DNA of 64,000 nucleotides from Bradysia coprophila (GCF_014529535.1 NW_023503727.1:3534001-3598000); one strand, 5' to 3'. Positions 21,656 to 35,323 are shown, counted from the stretch's first letter. Numbers and translations are program-made. The notes: a model not told the origin generated them from the letters alone.

Positions 21656-22142
21656 TTAGCAACACATATCTCTCATATTATCAAGACATGGATATCCCCC
21701 TGAATAAAAAGAATTGGAAAGGAGAATAAATTAGAATCAGATCAGACTCAACCGGGATGCACATTGCATATCGTTCACGAAACAAATCCGGTTCTACATG
21801 TATAGATGACAAAAATGAGTTCACTTACTGCTATTACCACAGCAATAGTCCATCATAGGGGTCCAACAAAATAAACCAGCTGTAAATAAGGATTAAAAAA
21901 AGATAAATTAACGAGGCAAGTTTCTTTGAGCTGGACTTCTTCAATCAAATCAGTATTTACGTGGTGAACGACGTTTTTCGCGATGATGTTCTGCTCCATC
22001 TATTTATTGATTGGAAATAAGTTTTTTTTTTCAATTTCGTTTTATAAATTTCAAATTGAAATTACATACCGTCAGCAAATACAGTTACAGCGGTTGCAAT
22101 AACAAGGACCAGCAAAAAAAGGAGTGAAGTTATTTTCGTCAT
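21656..22142 (-). CDS. Small secreted six-cysteine peptide precursor, four exons
   Basis: Minus-strand exons are 22142-22070, 21999-21961, 21879-21829 and 21699-21656 (73, 39, 51 and 44 nt), giving 68 residues. All three introns are phase 1 with canonical GT...AG ends (gtatgt/aaatag, gtaaat/ttacag, gtaagt/attcag). Residues 1-23 are a clear signal peptide (MTKITSLLFLLVLVIATA, then VTVFA). A short acidic/basic propeptide ends at a dibasic or tribasic site (REKRR) near residues 31-35. The mature part has six cysteines spaced C-x7-CC-x7-C-x7-CC. Exons 3 and 4 each encode one G-x2-C-x3-M-x-D-x-C-C module, so the peptide looks built by exon duplication. TATAAAA and two AATAAA signals bracket the gene. 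It could be a neuropeptide-like, antimicrobial or other secreted disulfide-rich peptide; I do not recognise the family and assign no activity. Confidence 0.82.
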
Positions 22143-22220
22143 TTTCGTCTTCTTCTCTGTAACACTGCGATCAACGAAATAAAACTTGTGCTTATGCTTC
22201 AAATATAGCTTGCATGGTGC

Positions 22221-22227
22221 TTTTATA
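22221..22227 (-). promoter_or_regulatory. TATA box of the cysteine-rich peptide gene
   Basis: TATAAAA on the minus strand, 79 bp upstream of the ATG, is well placed for a start site near 22195 and a leader of about 55 nt. Confidence 0.6.
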
Positions 22228-23141
22228 CTGTAGATCATTTATTGCAAATTTTATTTATTTTTATCTTTATGCTAAGTATACAAGTCTCAATGAATATTTA
22301 GTATTGTTGACAACTATGTATTTATATACCACAGGAAAAATTAGCGAAAATTATTCTTTTATTTTAAATTTAAATTTTGTATCTTTTAATACCCCAGGTG
22401 TTTTTACTTTCCATGGAAAATATCCGTGACGTTGTAAAACTACAGCTCAATGTCGTATGATATTATAGTATAGTGCGCAGTATGGGCACATTAGATTTTG
22501 AGCTTGCAAAAATTAGTAACAAGCTAATCTTTTCGGGATTCGGTTGTCCTTAGGGACCTCTACAACATCCCAAAAGTCCCACTCGATCTCACTTGAGCAT
22601 TTTGAGAAAAGTGATAAAAACCGAAAAAATTGAGGTTAAGTGCAAGCATTTTTTGGTTGTTCTACCAAAATCCGAGTTTCGAAATTTTTTGTTTCAAATT
22701 TATTTTTACCTCATTCTAGATACTCCAAAGTATCTAAAACCACTTAAACACAAGAAAAAAAAATTATGCCCGCCAGAAAAGACTCTTCAAAGTCAAAATT
22801 TCATGAAAAAATCGACCTCCGTGAAAAAAGTTTTTGACTTTAAACCGTCATATCGAAAGTCCGTATGACCAAATATTTGCGGAAAGTGGCTTAAAAACAT
22901 CTTTGGACTATTCTGAACATTTTATAAGCAGCATGTCATAACTTTTTTTCACAAACAAAAATTTTTGTCACATGCCGAAAATTTGTTTGCACACCGAAAA
23001 ATGGCCGACTAGAAGAAAATTTCATACAAATTTTTCGGATGTTTTGTTCTACAATATTGCTGAAAATGAACTGAAATTGGCTATAAATGAGATTTTATTG
23101 ATTTATACCCAAGAATTATATATTTTAATTGGTTTTTGTGG
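22228..23141. other. No gene recognised
   Basis: AT-rich DNA with short open frames (for example 22593-22868) that lack coding character. No terminal repeats were found. Confidence 0.4.
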
Positions 23142-23169
23142 CAGGGCTTATTATTGGGAATTTCAGTTC

Positions 23170-23332
23170 TCAAAATTCTAAAAATTCTTAAAAAATTCTA
23201 AAATTTCTCAAAATTCTTAAAAATTCTTAAAAAATTCTTAAAATTCTTAAAAATTCTTAAAAATTCTTAAAATTCTTAAAAAATTCTTAAAAAATTCTTA
23301 AAAAATTCTTAAAAAATTCTTTAAAAAAATTC
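23170..23332. repeat. aaattcttaa low-complexity tandem run
   Basis: About sixteen tandem copies of a 9-11 bp aaattctta unit lie directly inside the left end of the hAT-type element. A shorter run sits inside its right end. Confidence 0.85.
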
Positions 23333-23658
23333 AAAAATATTTTGCATTTAATATGAAAGTCAGGGTTTTATGACAGAAAATAACCTTAATGTACGTAACG
23401 CTAAGTTCAATATGATATTTTGAAAATGTTCTACATTGGCATAAAACGTTAAATACAGAAAACGTCCGTACGCTTGCTTCCGCGATAACTCAAGTAATTC
23501 TTTACCGATTTTCAAAATTTTGGTTTTAATCGATGGAGAATGAAAATCATGACGTTAAGTTCGTAGATGGGCAATATTGAAGTAGTGAGATGGGAGTAAT
23601 TCTATACACAACTTTTTTCGTTTTATTGCCACGAAATTTTTTTTTGGTTGGTTTAGTA

Positions 23659-23782
23659 CAGTGAACGACATCTCAAATGTCTCACTGTCATTTTTTTCAG
23701 AGAATGTCATTGTGAATTTGCAATGACACAATAAAATTCTCAGAAAAATTTGACAGTGAGACATTTGAGATGTCGTTCACTG
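23659..23782. mobile_element. TA-flanked Tc1/mariner-type MITE, 124 bp
   Basis: TA dinucleotides at 23657-23658 and 23783-23784 flank inverted ends CAGTGAACGACATCTCAAAT and its reverse complement. CAGTG termini with TA duplication fit Tc1/mariner-derived MITEs. Confidence 0.88.
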
Positions 23783-24785
23783 TAGTTATTATGCTCTAGA
23801 AATTGAGATTACATAAAATACACATGAAATCACTAAAAGACGAAATTTAATTATATGATACGAATTGCTGTCCATATTGTTTATAGAGATAAAGGTTTAG
23901 GTAGTCTGTGGTTTGGAGGTACATGGGTCTTATAAAACTTCATTCGGTCGTAGTTCAGAAAAGTGAGTTTTGAAAGTAAGTTTAGGCATGGATTTACATG
24001 ACATTAAATATTTTCTGGTGGTTCCGACTAGTGGGTAGTGAAGTTCGAAGATTGGATTTTTATTGGACTAGTAATCTGGAATCTAAGACAATTTTTGCAT
24101 GAAATTATATTCTTAAAAGAATTTTTCACATGCTTATAAACTTATGAAAGGGAACATTTGAACGAATGTAAATATTGCGACCAGAGCGAAGCGAGGGCAG
24201 TAATTCACGAGGTAGGTAAGAAATATGCCACCTTTCCAGTGCTTTTTAGTAGACTCATATTTATTGGGTGTAAAACATCGCTTGCTGAACCTTCAACTCA
24301 GAGCTCTCTTTGTTTATTCAGAAAATTAAATTAATTTTGAGTTTTCTAAACGGCCAGTGAAAGTAAAAGAGATACACAATCAATGATGTGGCAAATAGAC
24401 CATTATTGTATCGCTTTTTCATCTGAATATAGTTTTGTGTTCTTAAAAACACAAGCTTATTCAAAAATGGTAAGAAAACTGGGACTGCAATTATTGGAAA
24501 ACTTAGTCAGACAAGCGAGGTGGGGCCTAGTTTCGAACTCAAAATAACTTTCTTCACATTAATTAATGGTTTTTTGTCGCTTTGACAATCAGAGGCGACT
24601 TCATCAGTCGAAATCGTATCAGACACAACTTCATGCGATAAAATTGAATTTTGAATTGTTCGATTTTACAGCTAAAATCAACCAAATTCTTAAAAAATTC
24701 CTAAAAATTCCTAAAATTCTCAAAAATTCTTAAAATTTTTTAAAAAATTCTTAAAAAATTTCCAATAATAAGCCCTGTTTTGTGG

Positions 24786-25953
24786 AAAAGAAGTCTCAAA
24801 TGTAAGTCGATTTCACAAATTTACCTATTTTTCCGCACATCATCATACAAAAAGCGAATAAAAATATTTCTTTATGATCGTTTAAGCCAGTTTGATTTGA
24901 TTTGAGGCTGGAAATATGAGTAATGAACATAATATAGGAATCCCACTAGAAAATTGGTTGTTTATATCCGCTGGCAGTGTGGGAAGATAATGCCCTGAAT
25001 ATACTTAACTCATCCAGATACTAAACTGTTTACTCAGCTATTCGGACGGAATTTTAACGAGTACCACATATCGATTAGGGCGGAAAAATAACTAAAGTTG
25101 GTTCATTGGTTCTAGAAGTGCTAACCTCAGTAAATGGACCAGGACTTGTTTTGATGGTCGGTGAAAGTGTTGCACTGCACTTACACTTCCGGATTGTGAC
25201 GCAATTTTTTTAATATAAAGAATTGGTGTTAAAGTTGAATTTTTGCGTATCGGAGCCTTGAGCGTCAGCCTTTCTGATATCAATACTTTTGTTAGTAAAG
25301 GACCTGCGTCACCCATCCTCTTTTAAGAGGTTTTTGTCTGATTTGTTTATACATTTTGACAGTAAAATGATCTTTGCTTTTTTTTGTCGGAAGATGTCGC
25401 CCACTTTTACCTCTACCTCATAGACTGTTATGATCAGAGCGAGAGAACCGAAGACTAGTTAATTATAACTTGCCTTGGGGTACTTGTCAAAATATTGCTT
25501 TCTCTTTCAACATGTTACGTTGAGAGTTGAGACGTTGAGAGCGAGAGGACCGAAGACCAGTCTATGATAAGTTGTCTTGGGGTACTTGTCAAAATATTGC
25601 TTTCTCTTTCATCATAACACTCTATCAGCACTATTACATCTATTCACAGTATAAAGTGTCCATTCCACTCAACAAAAAGTATTCGGTGAGAGAGCTCTCT
25701 CACGGCTCTCTGTCAAATAAACAAAGGAAAAATTGAAAAAATGCAATTTTGTCTCTCACACGGAGTACTGGTAAGAGGAAACTAAGCATAAAGGAAAACG
25801 GACGACATATATCATTGATTTAACCGTAGACACGCCTGATACGAGCACTGACGAGTTTTATGAATGTGAGTAAAGGCAACTGTGTGCAGGTACGAGATGT
25901 TTTTGGAAAGAAAGATTTTGTAATTTGTACCTACATTTTGACGGAAAAATGTT
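24786..25953. other. No gene; dispersed repeat remnants
   Basis: 25092-25320 resembles the CAGT...GACGCAAGTCC family (tgtgacgcaattttt, gatatcaatacttttgtta, aaaggacctgcgtcac). No coding frame is supported. Confidence 0.45.
25436..25613. repeat. Tandem duplication of about 75 bp
   Basis: The block gagcgagag.accgaagac.agt, followed by ttggggtacttgtcaaaata and ttgctttctctttca, occurs at about 25436-25510 and 25542-25613, roughly 104 bp apart. Confidence 0.85.
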
Positions 25954-26340
25954 AGGTAAATGATGGAGAGTTGACCTAGTGGAAAAGTGATCTTAAGTTG
26001 TCCGTGTAAATTTGTATGAAGAAAAAATGATCGGTCAACTTACCATCCAATAAACAGCGAGTTGTCTTCTGACGTTTGTATATAGGACAATTCACGATTT
26101 ATTGAATTTATATGAAATCGACAACTCACGGTTCACGTAGGTTAACTCTGTATTTTTATAAATTAATTAACTTTGTTAAACGAAATCTTCAATAATTAAT
26201 AAAATTTATGTTAATTAAGTAAACAAAAGATAAATCTTTAAAATGAAAGTGGTTCCATGTAACATAGTTCCAAAATCGATGAGAAATTCAAGTTGAAAGT
26301 TTGGTCTTGTCAATTTAGGTCAACTCTCCATCATTTACCT
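25954..26340. mobile_element. Inverted-repeat element, 387 bp, 25-bp perfect ends
   Basis: AGGTAAATGATGGAGAGTTG plus ACCTA at the left end is exactly inverted at the right end (26316-26340). No coding potential and no obvious target duplication. Confidence 0.8.
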
Positions 26341-27099
26341 TTTATTTTTTATGATTTCTATGAACCGAAATCGTTTTTTGAAAAAAGTTACTTACATACA
26401 TACACTTACACAATCTGCAAAGGTTTCTCCGAGTTGGATAAGTTATCACCAAACCAATTTTTCCTTTTAAAGTAACACATTTTTGCTTACTTTAATGGTT
26501 TTACTTTTTCAAAAATAGATTTTTGTTCAGAGAAATCATCAGAAAACTAATATTTTCCCGCCTAAATGTAGGCCACAATTTTGCAAAGGGTACATTGCTT
26601 TTAAAGATATCAGAGGAAATACGATAAGAAACGCCCAAATGTATAGACTTAAGTTTCAGCATCCAGGCCTCTTAATCTGTAGTTCAAATAAAATTGCGTT
26701 CAAGTTTCTAAAATAAATATTTTTTGCACCGAAAGAGTCGCTCATATCGCTCATATCAAATGTCACCATCAAATGTCAAAACATTTGACGCTTATGACAT
26801 CCTCCGCCATTTTTTTTTGTGAAAGAAAATTTTGAAGCGGACTTCTCGAGCTAACCAGTTTTTTTAAAAATTTGATTCTTGTTCAATCTACCGCGAATTA
26901 TCTAAAATTGACAAACAAAGATGCTAAGAAAACAATCAGCAAAGTGTTAATACATAAACGATGAACTCCATGGTGACTTTACAATTTGGTGTTTAACCTC
27001 AAAAGTGAAAACCCAATCGGGAGGTTTTGTTATTCTCATTCGAACTGCTTGATTTGGATTAAACTGTAACGCCAGAGAAGCACTCAACCGCCAGTCAAC
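26341..27099. other. Upstream region of TOR with a dispersed repeat
   Basis: 26605-26790 matches 18575-18760. The rest is presumed promoter and leader of TOR. No motif is distinctive enough to call. Confidence 0.4.
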
Positions 27100-30000
27100 A
27101 TGTCGTCGGCGGTTGCACCATTTGTAAGTGGGCTGAAATCTCGCTACAGGGATGAGCAAAACAAAGCAGCTCAAAAGTTGTTTTTGTACGTGAAAACCGA
27201 ACTGCGGGAAATGCCTGACGAAGAGCTTGTTCAGTTCTTTGATGCCTTCAACCATCACATCTTTGACATGGTCTCCAGTCCGGATGCATACGAAAAGAAG
27301 GGAGGAGTTCTTGCCATAAGTAAGCAATTTCTTCTAAATTTTCGATTTGTTTTGATTGAACTCTGATTGTGTCCTGTTCAGAATGCCTAATCAGCGGTGA
27401 CGTCGTAAACACGACGACCCGAATTTCGAGATATTTGAATAATTTGAGGAATTTACTTCCGTCAAATGATGTGTCGGTGATGGAACTGGCTGCAAAAACG
27501 TTGGTCAAGCTATTGCTCCTACCCGGTTCCAAAGGTGCTGAAACTTTTGAATTCGAGACCAAACGTGCATTTGAATGGTTATCGGAAGAGCGAAACGAGG
27601 TGGGTGCTGATTACTGTTTCTCAACTGGAACCATGGTGTTCTGACACAATTTGCATAATTACAGGGCCGACGACACGCTGCCGTATTGGTACTACGTGAG
27701 TTGGCTGTTGCGATGCCGACGTATTTTTATCAGCAAGTTTCCGGATTCTTCGAGCACATCTTCAACGCAATTCGTGATCCGAAGCCAATTATTCGAGATG
27801 GGGCCGGTCAGGCCCTGCGTGCTGCTCTTGTGGTGACCTCGCAAAGAGAAAGTGCCAAGCAGCTGAATAAACCGCAAATTCTGTGGTACAAACAATGCTA
27901 CGAAGAGGCAATCGTGTGCTTCGGTGAGGTGCCAATCAAAGAGAAAGGTGTTACCAAAGATGATCGCATTCACGGCGCATTGATCGTACTGGATGAACTG
28001 TTTCGCTGTGCCAATGTCGTGTGGGAGCGTCGATATTCGTCGTTGCGATTCCTCGAACCCGAACCGAAGAGGCCGATGTACGAGGACTTCACGACCATTT
28101 TACCGAGATTCAAGGCGCCGTTCATCGAGAAATTGCATTCGCATCAAAATGTTCAGACCACCTCTCTGTACGACATCGAAAGCAGTAAATCGTTGAGCAG
28201 TTTGACCGAGTCGACCGTGTGTCGTCAGATTCTGCTGGACAATTACGAAGACATTTGCGCCAAAGTGTTGGACCAACGCGTTTCTAAGTCGACGCATGTC
28301 CAACAAACATTGTACTCCATTTTGCCGAGACTAGCCGCCCTAAGTAAAGACATTTTCGTGAAGAACTATCTGAAGATTACGGTCAACTTTCTGCTAACGA
28401 CCCTGAAGGGAAAGGAGAAGGATCGGAACCTAGCGTTTGTTACACTCGGATTCCTAGCTGTGGCCGTTGAGAATGACATCAAGAAATACCTACCGAGCAT
28501 TGTGGAAATCATTAAGTCCGCTCTGCCTCCCAAAGATGCTGTAAAGCGGAAAACAACCGTCGATCCATCGGTTTTCATGTGCATCACATTGTTGGGACAT
28601 GCAGTAAAGAGTGGAATATCACAAGAGATTACCGACACACTGGAATCGATGATATCGACCGGACTGAGTCCAGCTCTGACGATATGTTTCAGAGAATTGG
28701 CTGAAAATGTGCCCGTCGTTAGACGTCAGATATCGGACGGATTGTTGAAAATGTTGTCGCAGGTGCTCATCAATTCGGGACCGAATCAAGATGTTCAGAC
28801 CATTGTGCTAGCGTTGAAAACCCTCGGCTCCTTTAATTTCGACGGTCAAAGTTTGTTGGAGTTTGTGCAGCGCTGTTCCGATTATTTTGTGGCGAGCGAG
28901 CAACAGGAGATACGATTGGAGGCGGTGCAGACTTGTAGTAGACTGTTGAAAATTGCATTGCAAACCGATGTGACCGAGGAAAGTGCTGTTTCTCCAACAT
29001 TGAAAGATACCATTGCTCATGTACTCGAACGACTGCTAGTGGTTGGTATCACAGATGTAGATCCCAATGTCCGATTACGTGTGCTCCGTTCACTAGACGA
29101 TTCATCCTTTGACGATCATTTGGCCCAACCGGAGTCGTTGTGTGCACTGCTGGTAACATTGAACGACGAAGTGTTTGAAATTCGTGAGCTGGCAATCATA
29201 ACCATCGGACGTTTGACATCGATAAATCCGGCGTATGTAATGCCGAGCATGCGAAAAACATTGGTGAATCTACTTACCGAACTAGAACACTCCGGCATGA
29301 GCCGCAACAAAGAGCAAAGTGCACGAATGCTTGACCATTTGATAGTGAATACGCCGCGGTTGATTTCGTCGTACATGCGACCAATATTGACAATTCTTGT
29401 GCCCAAACTGAAAGAGCCCGAATCCAATCCCGGTGTGATATTGAATGTGTTGCGAGCGATCGGTGACTTGGCTGAAGTGAATGGCGGTAGCAACGAAATG
29501 GAACGTTGGGCGGACGAATTATTGGAGATTTTGTTGGAAATGTTAGCCGACGCTGGCTCACCGGACAAACGAGGTGTTGCATTGTGGACGCTCGGACAAC
29601 TGGTCAGTGCAACTGGCAAGGCTGTGTCACCATACCACAAATATCCGTTTTTGATCGACATTCTGATCAACTTTTTGAAAACGGAACAACAGCGATCGAT
29701 CCGTAGAGAAACCATTCGGGTTCTGGGACTACTTGGAGCCTTAGGTAAATATTTGTCGGTGCCACGCTGGCGGATTAGGTCATTTTAATTGCGATATCTC
29801 CACCTTTCAGATCCATACAAGCACAAAATCAACAAGGGCCTGATTGACAGTCAAAAGGATACGGTGCTGATATCGGTGTCCGATTTACGGAACGACGAAC
29901 ATTTGGACTTATCGACAGCGGAAATGCTTGTGAACATGAACAACAACCTGGAGGAATACTATCCAGCCATAGCCATTTCGACACTGATGCGAATTCTTCG

Positions 30001-33000
30001 CGATCAGACGCTGTCCCAGCATCATACCAGCGTTGTGCAGGCGGTTACATTCATATTCAAAAGTCTTGGCATCAAGTGTGTACCATATCTGTCGCAGGTA
30101 CTGCCGAACTTCTTATCAAACGTTCGCACGGCCGACATGACCCTTCGTGAATTCCTCTTCCAACACTTGTCCATTCTGATCGAGATCGTGCGGCAACACA
30201 TCATCGCTTACATGGACGACATATTCAAATTGATCAAAGAATTTTGGACGGTCAACACTCCGCTGCAAGGGACGCTGATCAATTTGATGGAAAAAATTGC
30301 CATCGCATTGGGATGCGAATTCAAAATTTATTTGTCGCAACTGATGCCCCAAATGCTGCGCGTTCTGACGCACGACACATCGAGGGACCGAACCGTGACC
30401 ATAAAACTGTTGCAAGCACTGCAACGGTTCGGCAACAATTTGGACGAGTATCTGCACTTGATTCTGCCGCCGATTGTCAAGCTGTTCGATCCATCCGAAT
30501 TAACACACGCCGTGTCAGTGGCTGCTCTAGAAACCGTCGGCACGTTGGCAACAATTTTGGACTTTACCGACTATTCGTCCCGTATCATTCATCCGCTGGT
30601 GCGATGCCTTGACTTGAACGCCGACCTACGGATATGTGCCATGCAAACGCTGTGCTCGCTGGTCGTACAGTTGGGTAAAAAGTACGTCGTTTTCATTCCG
30701 CTAGTGCAACGCGTCATTACCAAACATCGAATATCGTGTGCGGAATACGACAAACTGCTGCCGAAAATCAAGAGCAACACGACACAGTGCATTGAAGATG
30801 AGTTTCGTATGCGTCAAGCCAAGTTTAAGAATCGTGACGGTGCCTTAAGCTGCAGCGATATGAACACGATCAAAAAGCTGAATGTGTCCGCATCGGATTT
30901 ACAGTTGGCATGGCAAGCAGCTAGACGAGTTTCCAAAGACGATTGGTTGGAGTGGCTAAGACGGCTGAGCATTGGACTGTTGAAGGAGAGTCAAAGTCCT
31001 GCGTTGCGATCCTGTCGTACACTGGCTCAAAACTATCCGAAGCTGCTGAGAGATTTATTCAACGCAGCGTTTGTGTCTTGCTGGACAGAACTCTCTGCTA
31101 ATATGAAAAAAGAGTTGGCCAACAGTTTAGAGCAAGCCCTGCAAGTGCAAGATATGCCGGAGATCACTCAGGCTATATTGAATTTGGCAGAATTTATGGA
31201 ACATTGCGACAAGGATCCACTACCAATTGACTTTAAATTGTTGGGAGGAAGAGCCATGGAATGTCGTGCGTAAGTACAACAACGCTGTGCCAATAAAATT
31301 ATTGTTTCGCTAATGGAACCATTGTCCTTTCAGTTATGCCAAAGCTCTTCATTACAAGGAAGAAGAATTCCACAATTACCACGACGTCAATATCCGCGCC
31401 AACATCTTCGACTCACTCATTTTAGTCAACAATAAATTGCAGCAAAAAGAAGCAGCCGAGGCACTACTTGCAATGGCTCAATTATACGAAACGGATGCAA
31501 CCCAAGTACCTGACTTACCGGAACTGTTCGGTTCGGCTCTGTTCTGACAATTTTCGTTCATTTAATTGCAGGTCCAAATTCGATGGTACGAGAAACTGCA
31601 TCGCTACGAGAAGGCATTGTGTCTGTACAAAGAGAAATTGGATGCCAATCAGGATGACATCGACTCAAGACTCGGATATATGCGATGCTTGGAGGCGTTG
31701 GGTGAATGGTCGGAATTGAGTCAGGTGTCAAAGGATTCGTGGGATAGAATCACCAACAAAGAATGTGCTGGACGATTAGCTGCTGTGTCTGCGTGGGGCC
31801 AGCAGGATTGGCAACAGATGCAGGAATACGTGTCATTTATCCCAGAAGAAACGCAAGACGGTTCCTTCTATCGTGCTGTTCTTTGTGTGCACAACGGTGA
31901 TTTTGAAAATGCACAACGGCTTATCGACGAGACAAGAGATTTATTGGACACCGAATTGACGTCAATGGCTGGTGAATCGTATGAGCGCGCATATGGAGCC
32001 ATGGTGTGCGTACAAATGTTGGCAGAATTGGAAGAGGTGATACAATACAAACTCATTCCCGAACGACGAGAAACCATCCGTAGCATGTGGTGGAAACGGC
32101 TGCAAGGGGGCCAGCGGTTAGTTGAAGACTGGAGACGAATCATTCAAGTGCATTCATTGGTAGTGAGTCCTCACGAAGACGTGCACACCTGGCTAAAATA
32201 CGCTTCGCTTTGTCGCAAGAGTGGCTCTCTGAACATTTCCGAAAAAACGTTGGTGATGCTCTTGGGAACCGATCCCTCGTTGCATCCGGAACTTCCGCTG
32301 CCGGTCAACAAGCCTCAAGTGACATTTGCGTACACGAAACATTTGTGGGTAGCAGGCGAGCACGAATTAGCCTACAAGCAACTGGACGAATTTCTCAACA
32401 CGTTGACGATGCAAAACATTTGCTTGTCGGAGGAAATGAAGGACGAAAATCGACGTCTGTTGTCGAGATGCTACATGAGACTGGGTCTGTGGCAGAACAA
32501 AGTTCAAGGAATCACCGATCAGTCGATCAAAGGCATTTTAGGTTGTTATGAGAAAGCAACGAAACACGATCCGAATTGGTACAAAGCGTGGCACTCATGG
32601 GCTTTTATGAACTTTAAGGTTGTTCAAGCGAAAAAACACCTTACGCAAGACAAGATCAATCAGCAGCCGGGCAACGAAGAAACGTGGGACGCACAAAAAG
32701 AGAAATTCGTAATCGCTCAGTATGCCGTACCGGCAGTCGAAGGTTTTTTCCGATCAATCAATCTGTTGCAAGGCAATTCGTTGCAAGACACACTACGTCT
32801 TTTGACTCTCTGGTTTGACTACGGGCAATATCCGGAAGTGTTTGATGCATTAGTCGAAGGAATGAAGATCATACCGATCAACACCTGGCTACAAGTAATT
32901 CCACAGCTGATTGCTCGCATCGACACACATCGTAGTTTGGTCGGCCAGTTGATCCATCAGCTGTTGATTGATATTGGAAAGAGTCATCCGCAGGCATTAG

Positions 33001-34908
33001 TTTACCCGCTAACGGTTGCCTCTAAGTCAGCTTCGATTTCACGCAAAAAAGCCGCTCACCGGATTCTCGGTTCGATGAGCGACCACTCACCCACACTGGT
33101 CGAACAGGCAGTAATGTGCAGCGATGAGCTGATTCGTGTAGCTATCCTTTGGCATGAACAATGGCACGAGGGACTCGAGGAGGCGTCGAGATTGTATTTC
33201 GGTGAACGGAATATTAAGGGAATGTTTGCCACTCTGGAACCGTTGCACGCGATGTTGGAACGTGGTCCGCAAACATTGAAAGAAACATCATTTTATCAGG
33301 CGTACGGAAGAGATTTGACCGAAGCGTTGGAGTGGTGTCAACATTATAAGGTAAGGAAATTCTTAACAGCCGTCCAGGCAAAACGGTTGATCGTTGATCG
33401 CTGGACCGTTTCAGTATTTTAACATTTTCCGTAAATTCTGCAGGCGTCCGAAAATATTCGCGACCTAAACCAAGCCTGGGACTTGTACTACCATGTGTTC
33501 AGACGAATTTCACGTCAACTACCACAGTTAACTTCACTGGAACTGCAATATGTCAGTCCAAAATTGCTAGCTTGTAAGGATTTAGAATTAGCCGTACCAG
33601 GCAGCTACACACCAGGCCAAGAATTGATCAGCATCAAAAGCATTCATGCCAATTTGCAGGTAACGTTTTTCAACATCAACAGCGGCGTTTCGACTGGAAC
33701 TTCACACTCCCCGGGTTCTTTTTTCATTCCAGGTCATCACATCGAAGCAACGGCCGCGCAAGCTCTGCATTTATGGAAACAATGGTAAAGACTACATGTT
33801 CCTGCTGAAAGGCCATGAGGATCTCCGTCAAGACGAACGTGTCATGCAACTGTTTGGTTTGGTGAACACACTGCTGCTCAACGATCCGGACACGTTCCGT
33901 CGAAATTTAACCATTCAACGTTATGCGGTCATTCCACTGAGCACGAATTCCGGGCTAATCGGTTGGGTGCCGCACTGTGACACACTTCATACACTGATTC
34001 GTGACTATCGCGAAAAACGCAAGACGGTGCTGAATGTCGAGCATCGCATTATGATCCGAATGGCACCCGACTACGACCATCTGACCCTGATGCAAAAGGT
34101 CGAGGTGTTTGAATACGCACTGGAAAAGTCGACCGGCGATGATCTGGCGAAATTACTGTGGCTTAAGAGTCCGTCGTCCGAAGTTTGGTTCGATCGACGA
34201 ACCAATTATACCCGTTCGTTGGCAGTAATGTCCATGGTCGGTTACATACTCGGACTGGGCGATCGTCATCCATCCAATTTGATGTTGGATCGGCTGAGCG
34301 GGAAAATTTTACACATTGATTTCGGCGACTGCTTTGAAGTGGCTATGACTCGGGAGAAATTCCCCGAGAAAATTCCGTTCCGTTTGACGCGAATGCTGAT
34401 CAAAGCCATGGAAGTGACCGGCATCGATGGAACGTACCGCCGAACTTGCGAGAGTGTAATGTCAGTGCTGCGACGAAACAAGGACAGCTTAATGGCTGTA
34501 CTGGAAGCGTTCGTCTATGATCCGTTGCTGAATTGGCGTCTGCTCGACACCACCGACAAACTGCACCGATCGAAGACGAACGATGGCATTGGAAGCTTGG
34601 AAAATAGTTTGAACGACGAGGCTATCTATTCGCTAATTATGAACAACGCCAATCAAATGGTGAATGTTGTGCCGCCGAAAATCGATGAAACTGGGGAAAA
34701 TGGCAGCGATACGGTGAACAATCCCACTGAGGTGACGAACAAGAAGGCGCGCATGATTGTTGATCGAGTGAAGCAGAAACTGACTGGCAACGATTTCAAT
34801 ACGAAAGATGAGATAACCGTTCAACGGCAGGTCGATTTACTGATACAGCAGGCAACAAATAATGAAAATTTATGTCAATGTTATATAGGATGGTGCCCGT
34901 TTTGGTAA
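27100..34908 (+). CDS. Tor: Serine/threonine kinase TOR (target of rapamycin), complete, eight exons
   Basis: Exons are 27100-27319, 27382-27599, 27665-29744, 29811-31269, 31334-31505, 31572-33350, 33444-33659 and 33733-34908. All introns are GT-AG with matching phases, and the product is 2439 residues. N-terminal HEAT repeats occupy about residues 1-1200 (for example [14 protein letters not shown] spanning exons 3/4). The FAT domain follows. The FRB domain is at about 1899-1997 ([20 protein letters not shown], with [12 protein letters not shown] carrying the conserved Trp of the rapamycin-FKBP12 site). The kinase has catalytic [13 protein letters not shown] near 2222 and HIDFGD near 2242. 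The FATC tail ends [12 protein letters not shown] is the catalytic core of TORC1 and TORC2, sensing amino acids and insulin signalling at the lysosome. All key residues are intact. The poly(A) signal is at 35318. Confidence 0.98.
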
Positions 34909-35317
34909 GGAGGAAAGAGGGAGTGGTTGGACATTTGTTTTCTAATATGTTGATTGGGATGGGGAGAGACAGGAACATTTTTAAGACAAAAGATAGATGA
35001 AGATCGATGATGAAGTGAATTGTTTCGTTTTTGTATAAATACCTGAAAATTAATCTTAACTTATGCTGACAACAGTCGCGCTTTCCGGACATCAAACAAA
35101 GTGTTTTCCGAATTTCTTTTTTTTTACGAATAATTATACCGTTAACTAATTTCTGCCCAACACAGCATTTAGCACAGCCATTGATAAGGAAACGTGTTTC
35201 AACTACAAATTGTTTGTTTGTTTTTTTTTTACCTCAAATCGAGAAAGAAAGAAAAATTAGATTTTAAATACTGAAGCTTTTTATAAGAGTTGTTTCATGT
35301 ACATAATATATACAAAG

Positions 35318-35323
35318 AATAAA
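35318..35323 (+). terminator. Poly(A) signal of TOR
   Basis: AATAAA lies 410 bp after the TOR stop codon, the first clear hexamer in a T-rich 3' region. Confidence 0.55.

Larger units (their letters stand above)
23142..24777. mobile_element. Non-autonomous hAT-type element, 1.64 kb, perfect 16-bp ends
   Basis: The 8-bp target duplication TTTTGTGG is at 23134-23141 and 24778-24785. The inverted ends CAGGGCTTATTATTGG and CCAATAATAAGCCCTG are perfect. Just inside each end is an aaattcttaa-type low-complexity run (23175-23330 and 24685-24765). No transposase remains. A TA-flanked MITE is nested inside. Confidence 0.92.

Noticed and set aside
29116-29715. 199-codon minus-strand open frame in TOR
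   Set aside because: Antisense shadow of the TOR HEAT region.
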